DNA from: Oxalobacteraceae bacterium
Lineage (GTDB): Bacteria > Pseudomonadota > Gammaproteobacteria > Burkholderiales > Burkholderiaceae_D
Assembly (NCBI GenBank): GCA_027485535.1
Contig: JAIXQV010000169.1
Coordinates: 1-11,833, forward strand
Reading direction: 5' to 3'
Length of the DNA: 11,833 nt
Every line of letters begins with the position of its first letter. Positions within the stretch are counted from its first letter, which is position 1. Below the pieces are notes generated by a model that worked only from the letters and a program-made list of their open reading frames with translations, did not search any database and was not told where the DNA came from. Shown here piece after piece: positions 1-6,527 of this stretch. The translations under genes and the position numbers were made by a program.

Positions 1-609
1 ATGAAAAAGAGACTCAATCGGTGCCGATGGGTAGCAGAACAATGAAACCAAGTGGCTGCCCGGTTGTTGATGAATACCGAGTTGCGATAAAAAATGTATT
101 CGTGCTTTGGCATCGAACGCCGCACGCTTGGCCAGCAGATCCGTCTCTCGCAGCAAACCACCCGTTTGCTTCGTAAAACCCGGAAAGAAAAAATGTTCGA
201 CCAGTGGTAGCCGCGGGTGTGGCGAAGGTAATCCGTGGCTTTGCTCGACCCAGCGCTCGGCAGACAAGTACTCGAGATTGATCCACATCGGTGCGGGTGT
301 CATGCTTGCCATCTGCAGCAGCACGGACTCTGGCAAGCGGCAACCAAAGGCGCAAATCACTAGATCCGCCACGGGCTCGTGCGTGGTGGTGGACGACCAA
401 TGCCTCAGCGTAAAGCCATCGAGTGCTTGCTGCGCGCGGCTGATGTCAACCGAAGGACGAAGCCGCTGCAAACGCGTCAAGTCATCCACCCACAGCGTTA
501 CCCTTTGCCCGAGGCTGGCCAGAATTCGGGCCAAGCGCCAACAGACACCCGCGTCGCCGAAGTTATCCAACACCTGACAAAAAATATCGACCGTGCGCAG
601 CTCGCGCAT
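1..609 (-). CDS. earP: EF-P arginine rhamnosyltransferase EarP (N-terminal part, cut by window edge)
   Basis: EarP transfers rhamnose from dTDP-rhamnose to a conserved arginine of elongation factor P, which lets EF-P relieve ribosome stalling at polyproline. Reading the minus strand from an ATG at 609 gives 203 codons with no stop, running off the left edge. The start MRELRTVDIFCQVLDNFG is followed by DAGVCWRLAR, which matches the EarP N-terminus; Asp15 and Asp19 are the family's catalytic-site aspartates. Further hallmarks are LWVDDL (about 40-45), WINLEYLSAERWVE and HGLPSPHPRLPL (about 109-133), FFFPGFT.QTGGLLRE (about 135-151) and SLFCYPSAPIESL near the cut. The family is usually about 370-390 residues, so roughly half is present; the nucleotide-sugar half lies outside. 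An AGGGG ribosome site sits 8 bases before the ATG. The partner efp gene often adjoins earP and may lie further left (inference). Family assignment is from remembered motifs, but the match is extensive. Confidence 0.93.
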   Translation of the reverse strand, partial: MRELRTVDIFCQVLDNFGDAGVCWRLARILASLGQRVTLWVDDLTRLQRLRPSVDISRAQQALDGFTLRHWSSTTTHEPVADLVICAFGCRLPESVLLQMASMTPAPMWINLEYLSAERWVEQSHGLPSPHPRLPLVEHFFFPGFTKQTGGLLRETDLLAKRAAFDAKARIHFLSQLGIHQQPGSHLVSLFCYPSAPIESLFH

Positions 610-733
610 TATTTCCGCCCCTGAAGAGAACGCGCCAGCCTACGCATCGGCTCTGAAAAAATCAATGCACACCCTGAGATTGCCGCTCTGACAACGAACA
701 TCCCTTCGCCACGGCTATCGTCAGGGCCGCAGG

Positions 734-746
734 CAACTATTAGTTG
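734..746. promoter_or_regulatory. 13-base palindrome in the divergent earP / glycosyltransferase spacer
   Basis: CAACTA and TAGTTG form a perfect 6-base inverted repeat around a single T. It lies in the 209-base spacer (610-818) between the divergent earP and glycosyltransferase genes. About 17 bases further on (763-786) is a second imperfect hairpin: ATTTC-AAGG-GAAAT, with flanking GGT and ACC that can pair across a bulge. Both are placed to act as an operator or leader structure for the glycosyltransferase operon. No convincing -35/-10 pair was found in the spacer, and regulatory function is inference from position only. Confidence 0.25.
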
Positions 747-818
747 TGAAATATTTTCTTCTGGTAACCATTTCAAGGGAAATACCGCATCATTAGCATT
801 TTCCTGCGGGCATCCTTT

Positions 819-2225
819 ATGTACCAGCCGAAAGAGGTCAGCAAACGGCAGCAATCCCGATTCGAAGCCTCCGTCGTTTCGTTACCGACGCGCGCCGTCG
901 ACCGCTACCAACCCCGCAAGCGCGCCTACTTGTCGGTGCGTACAAAATTCGTGATCGCTATAGCAATCGCTACCGCATGGCTGCTTTTGTGCGTGTTCTT
1001 GGCAGAGCCTTGGGCAAATGCGCTAACTGATCTGGTGGGCGCGGCACTCGCGTGGTTGATCATCTCTGGCATCGCGCTGATCCCGGGTTTCATGAATGCA
1101 TTCATGTTGGCGAGTCTCGCGATGGACAACCGCCCCACACGCAGCGCGCTTCTGCACCATCCCGGCATCAGTATTCTGGTAGCGGCATACAACGAGGAAG
1201 AGAATATCGTCAGCACCATCGAGAGCATCGCACTACAAAATTATCCCGGCGCCTTGGAGGTGATCGTGGTGAACGACGGCTCACGCGATAAAACTGTAGA
1301 GCTGGTCAAGACGCAGTTGCCACTCCACCCTTGGTTGCGATTACTAGATCTGCCACGTAATGTCGGCAAGGCTCGTGCATTAAATGCGGCGCTAGAGCAA
1401 GTCTCGCACGAGATCACGATTACGGTCGACGCAGACTCATGGTTATTCCGAGATGCCTTGCAGAGCATCGTCGAACGCTACGTACAAGACCCGGCAAATA
1501 CCCGCGCCGTGGCTGGCGGCGTCATGGTGCGCAATTCACGCGCAACATGGATGACGCGCGCCCAAGAGTGGGATTATTTTCAAGGTATCGCCGCCATCAA
1601 ACGGGTGCAGTCACTGTACCAAGGAACGATGGTGGCGCAAGGTGCATTCTCGCTATACGACACCGCGACGCTACGTGAAATCGGCGGCTGGCCCGACTGT
1701 ATCGGCGAAGATATTGTGCTGTCATGGAGCATTCTGAAAGCGGGTCACCGGGTCGGCTACTGTGAAGACGCGCTGTTGTTCACCAACGCCCCCACCACCC
1801 TCCTGCAATTTGCAAGGCAACGTAAAAGATGGTCGCGCGGCATGATCGAGGCATTCAAGCAGCACCCGGATATTCTGCTGATGCGCTCATTGCCCAGTGC
1901 CTTTGTTTACTGGAATCTGCTGTTTCCCTTTCTCGACCTGATATTCACGCTGGTGTTCATCCCGGGCATCATCTTGGCGCTATTCGGTTACTTCTGGATC
2001 GTGGGGCCGATTACGCTCGCGCTGATCCCGATGGCCATGGGTATGAATTACTTTATGTATCGCATTGGCTGCCGCATGTTTCAGCGGCTCGGACTACGCG
2101 TGCGTTTCAATCTTTCCGGTTTTTTTATCTACTCGCTTTTTTATAGCCTGATCATGCAGCCGGTGTCATTGGCTGGCTACATCGCCGAGATACTGAATCT
2201 GCGCAAATCATGGGGAACCAAATGA
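819..2225 (+). CDS. Processive family 2 membrane glycosyltransferase (PgaC/HmsR/YaiP-like)
   Basis: Predicted inner-membrane synthase that polymerises a sugar, probably a beta-linked hexosamine or hexose, from a UDP-sugar and feeds the chain across the membrane. Of 468 residues, about 43-100 hold two membrane segments, about 115-340 the GT-A catalytic domain, and about 360-455 three or four more helices. Catalytic marks: VAAYNEEENI (121-130), VNDGS (151-155, nucleotide-binding Asp153), DAD (204-206, the DxD metal site), GED (296-298, general base) and QRKRW (334-338, the QxxRW motif of processive enzymes). This set is typical of PgaC/IcaA poly-beta-1,6-GlcNAc synthases and of hyaluronan, chitin and cellulose synthases; the actual sugar cannot be read from sequence. 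The N-terminal 40 residues are basic and cytosolic. The stop overlaps the ATG of the downstream barrel gene (ATGA), so the two are translationally coupled. Ribosome site for the ATG at 819 is weak. Confidence 0.88.
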   Translation: MYQPKEVSKRQQSRFEASVVSLPTRAVDRYQPRKRAYLSVRTKFVIAIAIATAWLLLCVFLAEPWANALTDLVGAALAWLIISGIALIPGFMNAFMLASLAMDNRPTRSALLHHPGISILVAAYNEEENIVSTIESIALQNYPGALEVIVVNDGSRDKTVELVKTQLPLHPWLRLLDLPRNVGKARALNAALEQVSHEITITVDADSWLFRDALQSIVERYVQDPANTRAVAGGVMVRNSRATWMTRAQEWDYFQGIAAIKRVQSLYQGTMVAQGAFSLYDTATLREIGGWPDCIGEDIVLSWSILKAGHRVGYCEDALLFTNAPTTLLQFARQRKRWSRGMIEAFKQHPDILLMRSLPSAFVYWNLLFPFLDLIFTLVFIPGIILALFGYFWIVGPITLALIPMAMGMNYFMYRIGCRMFQRLGLRVRFNLSGFFIYSLFYSLIMQPVSLAGYIAEILNLRKSWGTK

Positions 2226-3148
2226 GAATTTATGCACCCTCTTTGATCGTGCTTCTTGGCTTCGTCACAAGCCATGCACTAGCCGAACCCTGGGCGGCGG
2301 GTGGTGGCTATTTCCAATCTCATGACAGCGAGCGCTTCAGTAGCCGCCGTATCAGCGCAGAGGCTATGACCAACTATCAGCACCTTGATCACCGTACCGG
2401 GATCCGTTACAGCGATCATCAATTCAGTCAAGATGACTGGCAGCGGCGCGGTCAACAATTACGTTTAGTCGCACGCCGCACCGATCGAAAAACCACCGAC
2501 GGCTTGAATGCTGAGCTTGGCTGGCTTCAGCACTCCACCCATGATCTGCTGACCTTGGACAGCAGCTACCGACAAACTCTCTCTGGCGGGTCGGCATTCG
2601 AGATTTTTGCGAACCGCGATGTCGTGGAAACGCGCACCGCACTGAACCAAGGTTTGTATTTCAACTTTGTGGGTGCCTCGGTGGATGTGCCGGTGAACCC
2701 TCATGTCACTGTGGTCGGGCTCGCGGGCTACCAGGGCTTCTCCGACGATAACCAGCGCAGGCATCTACGCGGCAGAGTAATCTGGCAACCCTCGCTTGAT
2801 CTCGGGCTGACGCTACAACTTCGCTACCGATGGTTCGATAACAGCAAACTCGATGTCGGGCGTGCCTACTTCAACCCGGAGCGGTATCAGGAAGGCATGC
2901 TCGCCATTGGCTGGCGTCAGCGTATCGGTGATTGGCGCAATGCAGTGACCGCCGGTCTAGGCTCACAGCAAATCGCATCCGGGTCTGCTACGCCGACGCA
3001 GCTGCTGGAGCTATCCAGCGAAACCCAGGTCGAGCGCTACGCGCTACGTTTACGCGCGGGCTACACACGCGCCGCCGGTCCAGCGGCAACCGGCGATCCG
3101 GATTACTGGTATCGCTACCTTCTCGGCGAAGTGACGTTGCCATTCTGA
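2222..3148 (+). CDS. Outer-membrane beta-barrel protein, probable exopolysaccharide porin
   Basis: Predicted outer-membrane barrel of 308 residues. I chose the ATG at 2222 over the in-frame ATG at 2210 because GGGGA (2212-2216) sits 5 bases before it, it gives the classic ATGA overlap with the upstream gene, and the signal peptide then starts cleanly: MRIYAPSLIVLLGFVTSHALA, cut before EPWA. The mature part alternates polar and hydrophobic residues and is rich in Tyr, Trp, Arg and Gly, as in transmembrane beta-strands (for example LQLRYRWFDNSKLDVG, then AYFNPERYQEG at about 215-225). It ends in LPF: a C-terminal Phe is the usual signal for the BAM machinery. The style resembles the C-terminal porin domain of PgaA and YaiO-like barrels encoded next to PgaC-like enzymes, but without PgaA's periplasmic TPR part. 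Polysaccharide export is inferred mainly from coupling to the glycosyltransferase. An unrelated structural barrel is the alternative. Confidence 0.75.
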   Translation: MRIYAPSLIVLLGFVTSHALAEPWAAGGGYFQSHDSERFSSRRISAEAMTNYQHLDHRTGIRYSDHQFSQDDWQRRGQQLRLVARRTDRKTTDGLNAELGWLQHSTHDLLTLDSSYRQTLSGGSAFEIFANRDVVETRTALNQGLYFNFVGASVDVPVNPHVTVVGLAGYQGFSDDNQRRHLRGRVIWQPSLDLGLTLQLRYRWFDNSKLDVGRAYFNPERYQEGMLAIGWRQRIGDWRNAVTAGLGSQQIASGSATPTQLLELSSETQVERYALRLRAGYTRAAGPAATGDPDYWYRYLLGEVTLPF

Positions 3149-3331
3149 GGCTGCACAATCGGTCCGACGCGCCCTGTTGAACCCTGGCGCGAGGATAAAG
3201 TCAGCACTGGTAACCAGAATGATCATCCTCTGATGAGATCTGGAGAGCAATGCTGGTGTGATTGGCTTAGCCCCGATGCAGCTACTTCCCCGCATGGCGA
3301 TCATAAAGAATGGCCAGTGCGGAGAGTGAAG

Positions 3332-3345
3332 CCGCGCCGGCGCGG
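3332..3345. repeat. 14-base perfect GC palindrome upstream of the bactofilin gene
   Basis: CCGCGCCGGCGCGG reads the same on both strands. It lies in the 270-base spacer (3149-3418) between the barrel gene and the bactofilin gene. The same spacer also holds the palindrome CTGGTAACCAG (3207-3217) and an 8-base T run at 3401-3408 just before the bactofilin ATG. The T run is 12 bases from the nearest stem (CCGC 3364-3367 with GCGG 3386-3389), so it does not make a standard intrinsic terminator. The palindrome could help end barrel transcription or be chance in GC-rich DNA. Confidence 0.35.
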
Positions 3346-3418
3346 ATTTGCCGTGGTTGCCATCCGCTGAACGCGCTGTTAGTCTGCGGGAATGCGTATC
3401 TTTTTTTTGTTTTCATAA

Positions 3419-3832
3419 ATGAAAGCCGGCTCCCACCTGAAAGGCCTCCAAGGCATGGGCTCGGTGTTCGGCGTCGCCACGCGTATTGAGGGCACGGTAC
3501 GCATTGAGGAAAGCGTGCGGATCGACGGTAAGATCGAAGGTAACCTTGACCAGCCAGATGGTAATGCACGCTGGATTGTGATCGGACCGAAAGGCGAGGT
3601 TCATGGCGACATTCGCGCGCAAAATGTCAGTGTCGCTGGCAAGGTGTTTGGCAATATCAGCGCCAGTGAGAGCATTGAATTGCTCGAGGGCTCTGAGGTG
3701 CGCGGTAATATTGTGCACAAGTCGATCAACGTAGAACCAGGCGCATCCCTTCACGGGCAACTGATCGCGAGCGAGAACGGCAGCGTCGAACCCGCCGCTA
3801 ATCAGGATCAAGGGCCTGAAATCACTGCTTGA
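3419..3832 (+). CDS. Bactofilin (polymer-forming cytoskeletal protein)
   Basis: Bactofilins self-assemble without nucleotide into filaments that locate cell-wall, stalk, polarity or polysaccharide machinery at the inner face of the membrane. The 137-residue product has the compact right-handed beta-helix core at about 15-117: repeated six-residue rungs with alternating hydrophobics and glycines (SVFGVATRIEGTVRIEES, then VRIDGKIEGN, VIGPKGEVHGDI, VSVAGKVFGNI, ELLEGSEVRGNI, INVEPGASLHGQL). A short polar tail follows, as is usual. The start is uncertain: a TAA at 3416-3418 blocks anything upstream in frame, no ribosome site precedes the ATG at 3419, while the ATG at 3455 (MGSVFG) has AAAGG 10 bases upstream and would begin just before the conserved core. 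No M23 peptidase, a frequent bactofilin partner, is next to it. The nearby polysaccharide genes make envelope positioning plausible, but this is inference. Confidence 0.92.
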   Translation: MKAGSHLKGLQGMGSVFGVATRIEGTVRIEESVRIDGKIEGNLDQPDGNARWIVIGPKGEVHGDIRAQNVSVAGKVFGNISASESIELLEGSEVRGNIVHKSINVEPGASLHGQLIASENGSVEPAANQDQGPEITA

Positions 3833-3859
3833 ATTGCGCTCAAATTTAAACGGCTGCCT

Positions 3860-3865
3860 TATACT
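3860..3865 (+). promoter_or_regulatory. Possible -10 box for the 3906-5094 gene pair
   Basis: TATACT, in the context CCTTATACTCCGCG, is one mismatch from the TATAAT consensus and sits about 40 bases before the ATG at 3906, in the 73-base gap after the bactofilin stop. No good -35 box lies at the right spacing: the nearest candidate, TTGCGC at 3834-3839, is 20 bases away. Between it and the ATG is a small hairpin, CAAAAC (3880-3885), loop ACCG, GTTTTG (3890-3895), which occupies the place where a ribosome site would be expected to begin. A motif-only call. Confidence 0.35.
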
Positions 3866-3905
3866 CCGCGCGTCCTCAGCAAAACACCGGTTTTGTGTAT
3901 ACGCC

Positions 3906-4385
3906 ATGCAGATCGCCCAGCCCAGCTTACTTTCGCTCTGTTGCGCGCTACTGTCGCTAACAATGGCCATACCCGCACAAGCGGCCACCTATGAATGCAT
4001 CACCACAGCTATGCGTGGCAATAGGTGGATATGCAAGGAAGATCCTTCGGTCTGCTCATTTATTCTTACGGTCGACGAGAAATCAAAAAGTATTTTCCGC
4101 AAGATTGACGAGCGCAACCCGCGCGTCCCGGTCGTGGTCGACAAATGGGAAGACAATGTCCTGATCGCGCATGAAGATCAGACCCGGATTGACTCTCGGT
4201 TCATCGAGCAGTACTACTACAAAATCGAGTTCGACAGCGGCAATTTCTTGATGGCCAACGAGTACGTGACCAACAAAGGTCGCTACCTGACGCAAGAAGA
4301 GTTGAACATGGCGGACAAGAAAAAATACTCCTACTACCGCCCGAGATTATTTAGCGAAAAAGGTCGCTGTACCTTCAAGCGCTGA
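3906..4385 (+). CDS. Small secreted Cys-containing protein of unknown function
   Basis: I do not recognise a named family. A longer reading from a TTG at 3834 exists, but the ATG at 3906 gives a clean Sec signal peptide (MQIAQPSLLSLCCALLSLTM, then AIPAQA, cut before ATYEC) and is preferred. The mature protein of about 133 residues is polar, lacks membrane segments and holds four cysteines: Cys31, Cys43, Cys50 and Cys155, so periplasmic disulfides are likely. It has TVDEKSK at about 55-61, a Tyr/Lys-rich C-terminal part and ends GRCTFKR. It shares its layout (first Cys at residue 31, a VDE motif about 25-30 residues later, and a final G-[RK]-C near the C-terminus) with the protein at 10766-11197. 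The queuosine-precursor transporter gene begins one base after its stop, so the two are surely cotranscribed, though no functional link is known. Confidence 0.75.
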   Translation: MQIAQPSLLSLCCALLSLTMAIPAQAATYECITTAMRGNRWICKEDPSVCSFILTVDEKSKSIFRKIDERNPRVPVVVDKWEDNVLIAHEDQTRIDSRFIEQYYYKIEFDSGNFLMANEYVTNKGRYLTQEELNMADKKKYSYYRPRLFSEKGRCTFKR

Positions 4386-4386
4386 C

Positions 4387-5094
4387 ATGCACACGCCACG
4401 CCGCTACCGCTACTACGACCTGCTGTTAGCGGCCTTTGTTGTCGCACTACTCTGCTCGAATCTGATTGGCGCCGGCAAGGCGGCGGTACTCACGCTACCG
4501 GTATTGGGCGAAGTCACCTTCGGTGCGGGTATCTTGTTTTTCCCGATCTCCTACTTGTTCGGTGACATCCTGACCGAGGTCTATGGCTATGCCCATGATC
4601 GGCGCGCCGTGTGGGCGGGATTCACGGCGCTGCTGTTTGCTGCTGTGATGTCGCTGGTCGTCTTGCAACTGCCACCCGCACCGGGCGATTACATGGACGG
4701 CTACCAGAAAGGCCTAGAAACTGTCTTTGGGAATACCTGGCGCATCGTGCTGGCGTCTATCGTGGCGTTCTGGGCTGGCAGTTTAGTGAACGCCTATGTC
4801 ATGGCCAAGATGAAGATCATGACCGCAGGTCGTCATTTATGGATGCGAACAATCGGGTCGACCGCTGCGGGGGAACTATTCGACTCGGGCATTTTTTACA
4901 TGACCGCGTTTTATGGTATCTGGGCAACCGAGCAGGTCATCGCGGTAGCGATCGCGCAGTATTTTCTGAAAACAGGCTGGGAAGTCGTCATGACCCCAGT
5001 GACTTATCGGGTGGTCGCTTGGCTCAAGCAAAAAGAAGCCGAGGATTACTACGATGTTGGCACTAACTTCTCACCGTTCAAAGTCGGTGTTTGA
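4387..5094 (+). CDS. yhhQ: Queuosine precursor transporter (YhhQ/VUT family)
   Basis: Inner-membrane importer for queuosine precursors (preQ0/preQ1 in E. coli YhhQ), which salvage feeds into queuosine at the wobble base of GUN-anticodon tRNAs. The 235-residue product has about six helices. Family hallmarks are FPISYLFGDILTEVYGY (52-68, with conserved Asp60 and Glu64), FWAGSLVNAYVMAKMK (128-143) and RTIGSTAAGELFDSGIF (154-170), which are diagnostic of the former 'VUT' (DUF165) family. Length is normal. The ATG at 4387 lies one base past the stop of the secreted-protein gene, implying coupled translation; no queuosine biosynthetic gene and no preQ1-like riboswitch is visible nearby. The exact substrate (preQ0, preQ1, queuine) cannot be decided from sequence. 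Confidence 0.93.
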   Translation: MHTPRRYRYYDLLLAAFVVALLCSNLIGAGKAAVLTLPVLGEVTFGAGILFFPISYLFGDILTEVYGYAHDRRAVWAGFTALLFAAVMSLVVLQLPPAPGDYMDGYQKGLETVFGNTWRIVLASIVAFWAGSLVNAYVMAKMKIMTAGRHLWMRTIGSTAAGELFDSGIFYMTAFYGIWATEQVIAVAIAQYFLKTGWEVVMTPVTYRVVAWLKQKEAEDYYDVGTNFSPFKVGV

Positions 5095-5109
5095 TGCCTC
5101 CAACAAAAG

Positions 5110-5178
5110 CCTCTAACAAGATGTCGCTGGCATGGTTGCGACCGCACACTTCGTGTGCAACGCTCATCCTGCTAGAGG
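5110..5178. repeat. Nested inverted repeats between convergent genes
   Basis: In the 115-base gap between the converging transporter and aminotransferase genes, three nested stems share one centre: CCTCTA (5110-5115) with TAGAGG (5173-5178); GATG (5120-5123) with CATC (5165-5168); and GCACAC (5144-5149), loop TTC, GTGTGC (5153-5158), with GTT/AAC able to add to the inner stem. The position suits a two-way transcription end or an RNA stabiliser, but no T run follows on either strand, so it is not a standard intrinsic terminator. A REP-like dispersed element is another possibility and would show as copies elsewhere in the genome. Confidence 0.4.
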
Positions 5179-5209
5179 GATTGACTCGATACGTACCCGT
5201 GCTGCGAAA

Positions 5210-6334
5210 TTAGAGCTTATCCAAGGCCTCGGCAAGATGGCCGACGGTGCGCTCAACATGGGTGAGCTTCTCTAAACCAAACAGGCCGATCCGGAAGGTG
5301 CGGAAATCCTGACGCTCACCCACTTGCAAAGGCACACCCGCCGCCGTTTGCATACCCAGCGCCATGAACTTTTTACCGTTCTGAATATCCGGATCTTCGG
5401 TATAGCTAACGACCACGCAGGGCGCTTGATAGCCGGGCGCAGCAACGCTCGGGAAGCCCCGCGCCTCGAGCATCTTACGTACCTGAATACCGAGTTCGAC
5501 CTGTTGTGCTTTCAGGTGATCAAAGCCCAAGGCTTGGGTCTCCCGCATGACATCGCGCAACACACGGAGCGAATCCGTCGGCATCGTCGTGTGATACACG
5601 TGCGAGCCCTTTTCGTAGGTCTCGACCACTTGCAGCCACTTCTTCAGATCGCAGGAATAACTGGTGCTAGTAGTGGATTCAATACGCTCACGCGCACGTT
5701 CCGACATCGCAATCAGTGCGCAACAGGGTGAGCTGCTCCAGCCCTTTTGCGGCGCGCTGATCACTACATCAACCTTGGACGCCACCATGTCGACCCACAT
5801 CGCGCCCGAAGCGATGCAGTCGAGCACGAACAATCCATCGACCGCTTGTACCGCCTCGCCCACAGCACGCAAATACTCTGGCGGCAGGATCAGGCCTGCA
5901 GAGGTCTCGACGTGCGGCGCGAACACGACCGCCGGCTTGTGCTCTTTAATCCACGCAACCACTTCTTCAATCGCGGGTGGCGCGTACTGCTGCTGAAAGC
6001 CTTCGACCTCCGGTGATGAGGTAATCACATGAAGTTGATCCGAGATGTGCCCCATCTCGAAGATTTGCGTCCAGCGATAGCTGAACCAACCATTTCGAAT
6101 CACGAGACATGGTCGACCCGTTGCAAACTGGCGCGCCACAGCCTCCATGCCATAGGTGCCGCTACCGGGAACCACCACCGCAGATTTAGCGTGGTACACC
6201 TCTTTCAGCATGTTGGAGATGTCGTTGATCACCCCCATGAAAGATTTCGACATGTGGTTCAGCGAACGATCGGTATACACCACCGAAAACTCGAGTAGGC
6301 CGTCTGGGTCAACGTGAGGCAGCAAACTTGGCAT
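5210..6334 (-). CDS. Class V PLP-dependent aminotransferase (serine/alanine-glyoxylate aminotransferase-like)
   Basis: Cytosolic fold-type I PLP enzyme predicted to move an amino group between an amino acid such as serine or alanine and a 2-oxo acid such as glyoxylate or pyruvate. I chose the ATG at 6334 over one at 6376 because AGGA (6340-6343) lies 5 bases before it and the family N-terminus (MPSLLPHVDPDGLLEFS) begins there. The 374-residue product is of usual length. Visible marks: GSGT (57-60) at the cofactor phosphate site, HVETSAG (141-147), LDCIAS (171-176, Asp172 contacting the PLP ring nitrogen), SAPQKGW (193-199, Lys197 the Schiff-base lysine) and FRIGLFG (347-353, Arg348 for the substrate carboxylate). 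It is divergently placed to fhs across a 193-base spacer, so a link to serine/glycine one-carbon flow is plausible. True substrates are unknown; 2-aminoethylphosphonate or isoaspartate-type relatives in class V are less likely. Confidence 0.88.
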   Translation of the reverse strand: MPSLLPHVDPDGLLEFSVVYTDRSLNHMSKSFMGVINDISNMLKEVYHAKSAVVVPGSGTYGMEAVARQFATGRPCLVIRNGWFSYRWTQIFEMGHISDQLHVITSSPEVEGFQQQYAPPAIEEVVAWIKEHKPAVVFAPHVETSAGLILPPEYLRAVGEAVQAVDGLFVLDCIASGAMWVDMVASKVDVVISAPQKGWSSSPCCALIAMSERARERIESTTSTSYSCDLKKWLQVVETYEKGSHVYHTTMPTDSLRVLRDVMRETQALGFDHLKAQQVELGIQVRKMLEARGFPSVAAPGYQAPCVVVSYTEDPDIQNGKKFMALGMQTAAGVPLQVGERQDFRTFRIGLFGLEKLTHVERTVGHLAEALDKL

Positions 6335-6369
6335 GACTATCCTGTTAACAAAGTAAGTATGAAAACGTG

Positions 6370-6440
6370 TTTGCAAAGCTGCAAATAGATGCGAAGTTTA
6401 TCAGACCTGCTCACACGAATCGGGCCCATCCCCTGCAAAT
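6370..6440. promoter_or_regulatory. Candidate control region between the aminotransferase and fhs genes
   Basis: The 193-base divergent spacer (6335-6527) contains the palindrome TTTGCAAA (6370-6377), directly followed by CTGCAAAT (6379-6386), and a second exact CTGCAAAT at 6433-6440; both are followed within a few bases by TGCG or GCG. Their 54-base spacing, close to five helical turns, would suit a regulator binding two sites. A TAGAAT at 6488-6493, 35 bases before the fhs ATG, is a possible -10 box for fhs, without a clear -35 partner. Function is inferred only from repetition and position. Confidence 0.3.
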
Positions 6441-6527
6441 GCGTGGGTATGGCACGAAAAACAGCCGCGCATATCCGCAACTCGCTTTAGAATTTAGGGC
6501 CTACAGACAAAAAATTATTGGAGACCT

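Noticed and set aside
14..400. 128-codon minus-strand frame at the left edge
   Set aside because: It is in another frame of the same strand as earP and shows no family features.
107..624. Plus-strand frames at the left edge
   Set aside because: They are antisense to earP, whose translated sequence matches its family throughout.
3364..3408. Intrinsic terminator before the bactofilin gene
   Set aside because: The stem CCGC/GCGG is short and ends 11 bases before the T run, too far for a standard terminator.
3833..3905. preQ1-type riboswitch ahead of the yhhQ gene pair
   Set aside because: The leader has one small hairpin but lacks the A-rich pseudoknot tail and conserved bases of preQ1 aptamers.
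3413..3988. 191-codon minus-strand frame across the bactofilin gene
   Set aside because: Overlaps the bactofilin and the next gene's signal peptide; low-complexity composition and no known motif. A shadow frame.
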